Positions 42,718 to 49,355 of a DNA stretch of 64,000 bases are shown in pieces. How positions within the stretch are numbered: the first letter of the stretch is position 1; every line of letters begins with the position of its first letter. A program made the position numbers and the translations under genes. The notes under the pieces are model-generated. The model was not told the DNA's origin. It saw only the letters and a program-made list of their open reading frames with translations, and did not search any database. Origin of the DNA: JBFMDN01 sp040753915 (GTDB lineage Bacteria > Desulfobacterota > Desulfomonilia > Desulfomonilales > Desulfomonilaceae); contig JBFMDN010000001.1 of the NCBI GenBank assembly GCA_040753915.1, positions 124,001 to 188,000 of the forward strand, in the 5' to 3' direction.

Positions 42718-44184
42718 TTACCTTTTCCCGCCTCTGAGCTCCTGAATCTTCTCCACGAGGGGCTGCTTCATATCCGGGTTCTTCAAGGAGCCCACAGCCT
42801 TTTCGTAGGTCTTGAGGGCCTGCGACTGTTTACCCGCGCGTTCGTAAGCAAGTCCAAGCCGAATAAGAACGCGGGTCTTCTCGATTTCGTCGGGTTCGTG
42901 CCTGAATGCCTGCTTGTAGTAGGCGATAGCAGAATCCATCTCTCTTTTGGAAAGAAAGGCGTCGCCGAGAGCAGCCAGCACCTGAGAATCTTCGGGAGCG
43001 ATCTTCCTCGCTTCCTCGAGAGCCCGGATTCCTGCCTCCTGCTTCTCGAGGGCCAGGAGTGCACTGCCAAGATTCTTGAGGGCTCCGACGTTATTGCCAT
43101 CCAACTGGTAAGCACGGGCAAAATCTGCCAAAGCCTTTTCTGTTTGCCCGAGGGACCAATAGATCCCTCCTCGAGCGATAAGAGCATCGACGTGACCGGG
43201 GTCAATTTCTATGGCTCGGTTGAAGTCATCAAGCGCTCTAGTCGTTTCGTGCGTCTGGTGGAGAGCAAGGCCGCGATTATAGAAGTACGCTCCGCTGTTC
43301 GGACTGAGCTCTATAGCCTTGCTGAAGGCGTCGACCGCCTCTGTCAGCATCCCCTGTCCGGCCATTGCATTGCCCAATGCAAAATGGGCATCGGGATTCA
43401 TGGCTTCGAGGCGCAGGGAAGCTTGGCAATCAATGACGGCTTGTTTGTAATTCTGGCTCCAGAGGTGCGCAGTGCACCGTTTGAGAAGCAAGGTGGGGTT
43501 TCGTGGGTCCTTCTGGAGAGCTTTGGTGTACACCTCCAGAGCCTTGTCCAGCTTGCGGCCTGCAAAATAGGCATCCCCCAGCCCGCGGGAAGCGGCCTCC
43601 GAATCCGGATCAATCCGGAGCGCGCGAAGGAACGTCTTGGCGGCTTCATCCATGCGGCCTTGGGCGATCAGGCATTGTCCAAGAAAGACCAGAGCGCCCG
43701 TGTGCCGCTCTTCGTGCCTGAGAATCGTCTTGATGTCGTCCTCAGCTTTTTCCGGATTGCCCATCTTCAGCCACACTTGGGCTCGATTCAACAGGACAGA
43801 ATCGCTGCCACTGTCGATCTTGAGCATGGTGTTCAAATCTTTCAGAGCCTGATCCGGCTCTCCTTTTTTCAGGTAAGCAGAGGCTCGGTTGGATAGGACA
43901 CTGATATTGTCGGGGTCGAGCTGCAACGCGGACGTGAAGTCTTCGATGGCTCGGTCCAATTCATTCATTTTCGCGTACACGACCCCTCGATTGTTGAGTG
44001 TTGCGACGCTCTGCGGATCAAGGCCGGCAACCTCGTTGAACAAATCGATTGCCCTGTTCAGATCCCCTGCCCTCTCAGCCTCCACGGCTCTCATGAACAG
44101 AGTCTCTGCATGCTCGCCCCATACCAATGGCTGAGCCATAAGCGTATAAACAATGCAGATAACGAGTAGCGCGCACCATCTCAT
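42718..44184 (-). CDS. Exported TPR-repeat protein
   Basis: The 488-residue protein has a signal peptide or anchor (MRWCALLVICIVYTLMAQP) followed by about twelve tetratricopeptide repeats. Good examples contain LNNRGVVYAKMNELDRAIED and FYNRGLALHQTHETTRALDD. TPR proteins of this type scaffold protein complexes in the periplasm or outer membrane; the partner is unknown. The ATG at 44184 follows GGGGGAACACTC, whereas the frame to 44277 only adds an unlikely leader. It is 16 nt upstream of the EndoQ-UvrD gene and may be co-transcribed, although the two probably act in different compartments. Confidence 0.88.
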   Translation of the reverse strand: MRWCALLVICIVYTLMAQPLVWGEHAETLFMRAVEAERAGDLNRAIDLFNEVAGLDPQSVATLNNRGVVYAKMNELDRAIEDFTSALQLDPDNISVLSNRASAYLKKGEPDQALKDLNTMLKIDSGSDSVLLNRAQVWLKMGNPEKAEDDIKTILRHEERHTGALVFLGQCLIAQGRMDEAAKTFLRALRIDPDSEAASRGLGDAYFAGRKLDKALEVYTKALQKDPRNPTLLLKRCTAHLWSQNYKQAVIDCQASLRLEAMNPDAHFALGNAMAGQGMLTEAVDAFSKAIELSPNSGAYFYNRGLALHQTHETTRALDDFNRAIEIDPGHVDALIARGGIYWSLGQTEKALADFARAYQLDGNNVGALKNLGSALLALEKQEAGIRALEEARKIAPEDSQVLAALGDAFLSKREMDSAIAYYKQAFRHEPDEIEKTRVLIRLGLAYERAGKQSQALKTYEKAVGSLKNPDMKQPLVEKIQELRGGKR

Positions 44185-44441
44185 GAGTGTTCCCCCGTTA
44201 GCAACTGAAGCCATGTTCCTGAGAAGTTCCCACGTCGAGCCCTGTGGCTGTGCATGCTCGGTTCTCCTCTTCCTCAATTACACATGCGACCAACCTTGAC
44301 GAGGTGGTAGAGAATTGCTAAAGCTCCTAGTTAGATCAATTACCCGCGGGCGCAAAGGCTTTGACACCGACGCTCCACGGGAGTGCTTTTATGAGAGATA
44401 ATGCTCATTTTTTTGCCGAAAATCGGGGGTATCAATAACTG

Positions 44442-45884
44442 ATGAGCACGTGGTTGTCAACTGTCACGGAAGGGCATGAAAAGACGTTCTTTGAAGGTTA
44501 CCGCACGCGAGGGTGCTGTGGAATTGGCACTGCCTGCCGTGAAACGGCCGCCCGGCAGAATAGGTTTCTTGAGGACCGGAAGGCTACCCGTTTCGGACGG
44601 ACCCGGGCAACATGCGTAGCTTTCCTGATCCTGTCTTTCTTCCTGATTCGGCCGGCGTCGGCCGACATCTTTGCTGAATCTCCGCCTCTGTGGGAGCCTC
44701 TGTTGTGGGGTGGAGCCATCGCCTCCGAACCGAGCCGAACAACCGTAGATCTGCAAGCCCAGCCACCGCAGGTTCAAGACGATATTGGCGACCCCCTCGA
44801 ACGGGCCTCTCGGCCGAGTGCTCCACGGTTTTCTCCTCCTCCACCCCGATGGACCGTCCCCACTCTGGCCGTCGAGCACGAGGATGTCTTTCAAAGACTG
44901 CCCTATAGAGTGCTCTCCCTGAGAAACATTCCCCCTCTCTACACAAGCCCGGTGATTCCCGGTGAAGGCGTGTGGGAATGGAAAGACATGCCGACAGGGC
45001 GAGACGGTTGGCCGATCCTGTATCGGACCACATACAGACCGAGCGCCGAATATCCCAATGCGACGGTCCACATGCTCCTCTTGGATATGAAACATCTGAC
45101 CCTGGAATTGTACCTGGGATCAACAGAACCAGGCGGCTCCGAAAGCACGGCAAAAATCGAGCCTGACAGAAAGGCCGATCTCGTGGCCATAACAAATGCC
45201 CTCTGGAAACATCGTCACTCCGGGAACGCCGGCAGCATTTACCGGGGCAAAGTAATTCGTGAATTGGCGCAGGGTGTGGCAACGCTGGTAGCGTACAAAG
45301 ACGGGTCAGTGGACATTTTGGAGTGGAACAATACCATACCGGTATCCTTGGTGAATCATGCCAAACAACTGAGACACCTGATAGTGAAGGACGGTCAGGT
45401 GGTAGGATCTGTGGTCCAAGGCGGCCAGACTACCGACTCCGAAATTGGGTTGGGTTATCTGCTCGTGGAAGAGCAGCCCAGTGACCGCGGGGGTCAGTGG
45501 GGCGGGTATTGGGGATATTGGGGAGGGTACGGCAACCCAGGCCCTGTGCACACGTCAGGCGCTGAATGGTTCCTTGCCACCAGGAGCGCGTTCGGAATAC
45601 GGCCGGACGGCAACCTGGTCTTTGCGGTCGGGCATCATATCAGTACCAAGGATCTGGCAAAGGCGCTCGTCCTTGCTGGATGCGTCAGAGGAATCCACGG
45701 GGATGCCAATCCCTTCAATGTTCTTGGCAATTTGTATTACGTCGACCAAGGAGGCAACCTCTACAAGAAAGCCAAGTTGTCGCCCGATCAGAATAATCAC
45801 ACGCTGACCCGATACGTGGGAAGTAGCTACGCGAGTGATTTTTTTGCGTTCTTCCTCAGAAATGCCAGAGGGGGGGCATCGTGA
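44442..45884 (+). CDS. Exported protein with phosphodiester-glycosidase-like C-terminal domain
   Basis: The 480-residue protein has an unusually long polar N-terminus before a hydrophobic export segment (ATCVAFLILSFFLIRPASAD, about 51-74), then a Pro-rich linker (about 110-145). The C-terminal half shows features of the NAGPA-type phosphodiester glycosidase fold: a TTYRPSAEYPNATVHMLLLD region, a Gly/Trp-rich insert (GGQWGGYWGYWGGYGN) and a RSAFGIRPDGNLVFAVG strand pair followed by LAGCVRGIHGDANPF, where the family has a GGxS-type motif. The family match is weak and activity is unproven. Its stop overlaps the next gene's start, so it is first in an envelope gene cluster. Confidence 0.65.
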   Translation: MSTWLSTVTEGHEKTFFEGYRTRGCCGIGTACRETAARQNRFLEDRKATRFGRTRATCVAFLILSFFLIRPASADIFAESPPLWEPLLWGGAIASEPSRTTVDLQAQPPQVQDDIGDPLERASRPSAPRFSPPPPRWTVPTLAVEHEDVFQRLPYRVLSLRNIPPLYTSPVIPGEGVWEWKDMPTGRDGWPILYRTTYRPSAEYPNATVHMLLLDMKHLTLELYLGSTEPGGSESTAKIEPDRKADLVAITNALWKHRHSGNAGSIYRGKVIRELAQGVATLVAYKDGSVDILEWNNTIPVSLVNHAKQLRHLIVKDGQVVGSVVQGGQTTDSEIGLGYLLVEEQPSDRGGQWGGYWGYWGGYGNPGPVHTSGAEWFLATRSAFGIRPDGNLVFAVGHHISTKDLAKALVLAGCVRGIHGDANPFNVLGNLYYVDQGGNLYKKAKLSPDQNNHTLTRYVGSSYASDFFAFFLRNARGGAS

Positions 45885-46396
45885 TGGGCAGAGTGATACT
45901 GGCAGCGGCAGTGGTCGTCCTCTTTGGGCCCGGAATAGAAACAGAAGCACAAGATGGGACGTGTGATTCTCTCCGCGAGCAATGGGCCGCGGCGCTTTCT
46001 TCACTCCAGGCCGGGATAGAAAATCTTCGCCGTCAGAAAGAAGATTCCGTTGCACCAAGCATCTACAGGGAACTAGCATCAGGCTCCCCGCCAGTGAGTA
46101 TCGCAAAGGCTGTGCAGTCGGCTCTCCTGGAGAGGAAACGCAGAGTGGACGCAGCAGAGCGCGAGGTTCGTGCCCTGGCAGATGCCGAGGAGAGGGCATT
46201 TAGAAGCTGGAGCTCTTGTCATGCGAGCAGCGGCTTGCGCAAGGCTGTTTCTGGGTCAGTGGATCCGCGAGTGGTTGCAGGGCAGCGTCAACAGCTTCTT
46301 GTGAGGCTGGACGACCTCCTACTGGACGAGGCGTACCTCCAGTATAGAGGGACTCGTCCTCGGCGTCCTCAAGAATACTCGGGCTATAATCCATGA
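45884..46396 (+). CDS. Small secreted coiled-coil protein
   Basis: The 170-residue protein has a signal peptide (MGRVILAAAVVVLFGPGIETEA) and a body of charged helices (WAAALSSLQAGIENLRRQKED, ERKRRVDAAEREVRALADAE) that may form a coiled coil. Two Cys residues, in GTCDSL and SSCHASS, could form a disulfide. No family is recognised. A GTG at 45881 overlaps the previous stop; the next gene begins 4 nt after the stop, so three genes form one operon. Confidence 0.7.
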   Translation: MGRVILAAAVVVLFGPGIETEAQDGTCDSLREQWAAALSSLQAGIENLRRQKEDSVAPSIYRELASGSPPVSIAKAVQSALLERKRRVDAAEREVRALADAEERAFRSWSSCHASSGLRKAVSGSVDPRVVAGQRQQLLVRLDDLLLDEAYLQYRGTRPRRPQEYSGYNP

Positions 46397-46400
46397 GAAG

Positions 46401-47414
46401 ATGGTGAAGAATCGTTTGGGCAAACTGAAACACCTGAATTGTCACTGGGCTTCCGTACCGGCCCTGTCACTTTGCCTGCTGTTGGCTATTGTTGGCACGG
46501 CCTCCGGTGTGGACGGAAAGCCAGGTGGCTATTCCCGGGCCGGGTACGTCTTTCCTCCAGACGTGAAACAGAATGGAATTTCCTTTGCTGGTATCAAGAT
46601 ACCGACAGATCGCGCTGAGGTGTCAGAGAGAATTGTCGATCAAATCAACTTCCTATTGATGGATCGGCGGGCAGTTCTGATGGAATGGCTGGACCGTATG
46701 GCAGTGTCCGGTCCCATAATTCGAAGAGTGCTTGCCAGTCAGGACGCCCCCGAGGATCTCTTGTATCTCGCTGCCCTTGTGAGCGATTTGCTGCCCAACG
46801 CGACAACCCGGTCCGGAGGCGTGGGCTGGTGGGCGTTGGGAACAGTGAAGCACAAGAGTAACCCCTCGAACAGTTGGCTATCTACCAATGAGTGGGATGA
46901 TCGTCGGGACCCAGTGATTTCCACCGAGATTGCTGCCAAGATCCTCAAGGACTTGGCGCGCGGAAAAAAGGGCGATTGGCTCATGGCTATCGCGGCGTTC
47001 CTGGAAGGGCCGGAGCCGATCGAGACTTTGAGCCGGCAGGCCGAGGGGTTCTCCTATTGGGCCATAGCTATGCCCCCCTATTCGGATGTGGCGATCCCGC
47101 GACTGATTGCGCTCAAGCTCATAGACACGCACCGCGACTTTTATGCCGTCGACGTTCCGCCGCTTGCCCCGCTAGCCTATGACTACTTCCACCAGCTCAA
47201 GCTCACGAAAGACCTTCCACTCCACGTGGTGGCAAAGTGGTGCGGAACTAACCCGAGGGCAATCTGGGAACTGAACCCAGGAGTAGACCCTTCTGCCGGC
47301 CTGCTCCCGAAGACCGACAAGAGAAACCCCTCCGGGTACCCCTTGCGAGTTCCAAAGGGTACGGCTGGAAAAGTCCGCTCTCTGCTGGTCCAGGAAGGGT
47401 ATCTGGAGCGCTGA
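46401..47414 (+). CDS. MltD-like lytic transglycosylase homologue lacking the catalytic Glu
   Basis: The 337-residue exported protein follows the MltD layout: an N-terminal region with LMEWLDRMAVSGPIIRRVL, the SLT-like core and a C-terminal LysM-like segment (VAKWCGTNPRAIWELNPGVD...GYPLRVPKGTAGKV). In active MltD the core reads LPxVESxFxPxAxSxxGAxGLWQF. Here it is LAALVSDLLPNATTRSGGVG followed by WW, so the catalytic Glu is Val and the Gln of WQF is Ala. The protein should therefore bind but not cut glycan strands. The signal sequence (WASVPALSLCLLLAIVG) follows a short basic stretch. Confidence 0.75.
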   Translation: MVKNRLGKLKHLNCHWASVPALSLCLLLAIVGTASGVDGKPGGYSRAGYVFPPDVKQNGISFAGIKIPTDRAEVSERIVDQINFLLMDRRAVLMEWLDRMAVSGPIIRRVLASQDAPEDLLYLAALVSDLLPNATTRSGGVGWWALGTVKHKSNPSNSWLSTNEWDDRRDPVISTEIAAKILKDLARGKKGDWLMAIAAFLEGPEPIETLSRQAEGFSYWAIAMPPYSDVAIPRLIALKLIDTHRDFYAVDVPPLAPLAYDYFHQLKLTKDLPLHVVAKWCGTNPRAIWELNPGVDPSAGLLPKTDKRNPSGYPLRVPKGTAGKVRSLLVQEGYLER

Positions 47415-47458
47415 GCGGGGTTGCATCTTCGTGCGGGAAGAAGTGTGATAACCCGAAG

Positions 47459-48295
47459 ATGAGGGAGATAGGGGCCGACGGTAAGGCACTTGTAGGGCAC
47501 CGGAGACAGACTTCCATGTTTGAGGAGAGCCTAGGACAGCCATTTCTCGATCTTTTCGTTACCCTCTCCGGGATTGCGGACGCCAGACAGCGCGCCTACG
47601 CTCTCGCTGAACGTCTTAATGACCTTGATGCCGATCTCATTGTCGATGCCATCAAGATGATCTGTGAGAGATCTCTCGAGGGAGAGGTCAATTTCTTGCG
47701 CCTCTACAATGCCTTGGTGGTGTACGGTCCGCTTCGGGAGACACTGGGAGACGAGAAGTTGAGCGATGTCGTCAACGCTGCCCGATTAAGAGGGGATCAC
47801 CAAACGGTAGCTATTCTCGAGGACCTGCCCGCTGCAGCGCGGCACGATTGCTTTCTGCAGCCTTTCCTCGATGGCACGCTGAGAGAGACTCCTCTCGGAG
47901 TAAGAAAGGCCTTGGCCCGCAGACCCGACTTCAAGCTCTTGCAGCGTATAGCCAAGGACCAGGATCATCGCGTGATCGAGCATCTGCTGGATAATCCTAG
48001 AATGACAGAGAATGAGGTCATCAAGATTGGCGCAACCAGGCCTACCTCACCCAAGGTCCTGGAAGTCATCTCGCGACACCCTCGGTGGGTAAGCCGTTAC
48101 AGGGTGAAGAAGACCATTGTCTTCAACCCCTACGCGCCTCTCTCGCTCGCTTTGCGGCTCTTGACCTACTTGAACGTGCAAGATCTGGAATTGCTCTGCT
48201 CTCTGGCGGAGGTGAGCGAAACAGTTCGCTGCGAGGCGCAAAAACTGCTAATGAAGAAATCACCGGGATTGGATAGCGAGTATCATCTGGAGTGA
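47459..48295 (+). CDS. HEAT-like helical repeat protein of unknown role
   Basis: The 278-residue protein has no signal peptide and is predicted mostly helical. Its C-terminal part repeats pairs of helices (RVIEHLLDNPRMTENEVIKI, SPKVLEVISRHPRWVSRYRV, NPYAPLSLALRLLTYLNVQD). Similar proteins occur in many Deltaproteobacteria and are usually called hypothetical. The start is either ATG 47459 or, without the polar leader, ATG 47516 (MFEESLGQPF). It follows the envelope cluster by 44 nt. Repeat copy E lies after it. Confidence 0.75.
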   Translation: MREIGADGKALVGHRRQTSMFEESLGQPFLDLFVTLSGIADARQRAYALAERLNDLDADLIVDAIKMICERSLEGEVNFLRLYNALVVYGPLRETLGDEKLSDVVNAARLRGDHQTVAILEDLPAAARHDCFLQPFLDGTLRETPLGVRKALARRPDFKLLQRIAKDQDHRVIEHLLDNPRMTENEVIKIGATRPTSPKVLEVISRHPRWVSRYRVKKTIVFNPYAPLSLALRLLTYLNVQDLELLCSLAEVSETVRCEAQKLLMKKSPGLDSEYHLE

Positions 48296-48324
48296 ACGAT
48301 GATCCTGCCGGGGCCTTTGTCGGC

Positions 48325-48550
48325 TACTACACTGCCACGCGTTGGATATGCGTGGCAGTCATTGCAGTTGAAAGCCAATGAGCCTTCGGTCTACATGTGG
48401 TCATAATGGATGTCGAGAATTCCCGTCAGTGCCTAAGGAGCTCCTGGCTTATGGCCAACACGATAGTGGAGCGCGGCCGTTGCCTTGACGCTGTCGTTAA
48501 TGACTCAATTTGCGAATCAAGTTCCGACCCGATCTCAATGCGCTCCACTA
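48325..48550 (+). repeat. Dispersed intergenic repeat, copy E
   Basis: This is the best-preserved copy: hairpin TGCCACGC...GCGTGGCA (48333-48357) and perfect 11-bp arms TAGTGGAGCGC (48464-48474) and GCGCTCCACTA (48540-48550) enclosing 65 nt. It lies 30 bp after the stop of the HEAT-like gene. The short frame at 48397-48621 falls within it and is not regarded as a gene. Confidence 0.92.
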
Positions 48551-48636
48551 TAACCGACATGGAAAGGGCCTTCAAGGATTCCGATGACTCCCAGGAGGGA
48601 GAAAGTTCCCGTCGAAGATAATCACGGAGCGGAAAC

Positions 48637-49200
48637 GTGCTTCAGGAAATCGTGATTTACTGCGTGCTGGCTCTCGTGTATTTCTGTTTGCTAATCGTCA
48701 TCTTCTCACCTTCGATTTATGCAGTTTGGCTTTACATCGTGAGTAGAAGAGTCAAGATTCGGAGGGCGGGAGCGTTAAGAATTGCGGTCACAACCTTTTG
48801 CATAAACGCGCTATTGGCATACTTCGTCATCCATCTTGCGTTCGATTATTTTCTTACAACAAAAGTCGCCGAGAAAGATGCATTGGCTGGACAAACACTC
48901 CGGAATGCAGTCGTATCCCAAGAGAAGTTCTTTCAATCTCACGGAAGGTACTACTCCGTGGGGCCTGTCAGAGGTCCCTATCAAGATGGCCAAGGATTGA
49001 CAGTCGACAAGGACGTGATACTCCTCATCGAGCCCCACTGGGACAAGGCAAGGGGAAGAGAGGCTTTCAACGCGTACGCGTTGCACGTGTGGGGAAAGAG
49101 CTTGCTGACAAGCTCCGAAGACGGCAAGGTGATAGCTGCTCCTGATGAGTCGGAGTACTTCGATCGCCTCCGAAAAAAAATGATACTGAGTGTCAAATAG
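48637..49200 (+). CDS. Membrane protein of unknown function, 187 aa
   Basis: The protein starts at GTG 48637. It has two predicted membrane helices (about 5-30 and 45-72) with a short basic loop, then a soluble part beginning LRNAVVSQEKFFQSHGRYYS. This resembles the region after the helix in pilin-like proteins, where a Tyr-rich segment recurs, but the double helix and absence of a prepilin peptidase site argue against a pilin. No other similarity is recognised. It lies just after repeat copy E. Confidence 0.65.
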   Translation: MLQEIVIYCVLALVYFCLLIVIFSPSIYAVWLYIVSRRVKIRRAGALRIAVTTFCINALLAYFVIHLAFDYFLTTKVAEKDALAGQTLRNAVVSQEKFFQSHGRYYSVGPVRGPYQDGQGLTVDKDVILLIEPHWDKARGREAFNAYALHVWGKSLLTSSEDGKVIAAPDESEYFDRLRKKMILSVK

Positions 49201-49284
49201 AGTCCGTAAAGGCGAGGGGGAGAAGACAAAGAAACCATTCGCCTCCTTGGTCCAACTATGATCTGGCTGCCGAGAATTCCTTCC

Positions 49285-49313
49285 TTGAAGGACCGACCCG
49301 GATCTTGTATAGT
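49285..49313 (+). promoter_or_regulatory. Sigma70-type promoter of the transporter-HEAT-cNMP gene
   Basis: TTGAAG (49285-49290) and TATAGT (49308-49313) are separated by 17 nt. The leader to the ATG at 49356 is about 36 nt, which argues against the earlier in-frame start at 49305. Confidence 0.65.
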
Positions 49314-49355
49314 AGGCCGCGCCATTCTACGTCTTTCTTAGCCCCAGACACCGGA

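Noticed and set aside
44396..44421. ATGAG...CTCAT followed by seven T, considered as a terminator
   Set aside because: The stem is only 5 bp and lies between two divergent genes, where no plus-strand transcript is expected to end.
48397..48621. 74-codon frame over repeat copy E
   Set aside because: It lies almost wholly in the repeat and is broken in the other copies.
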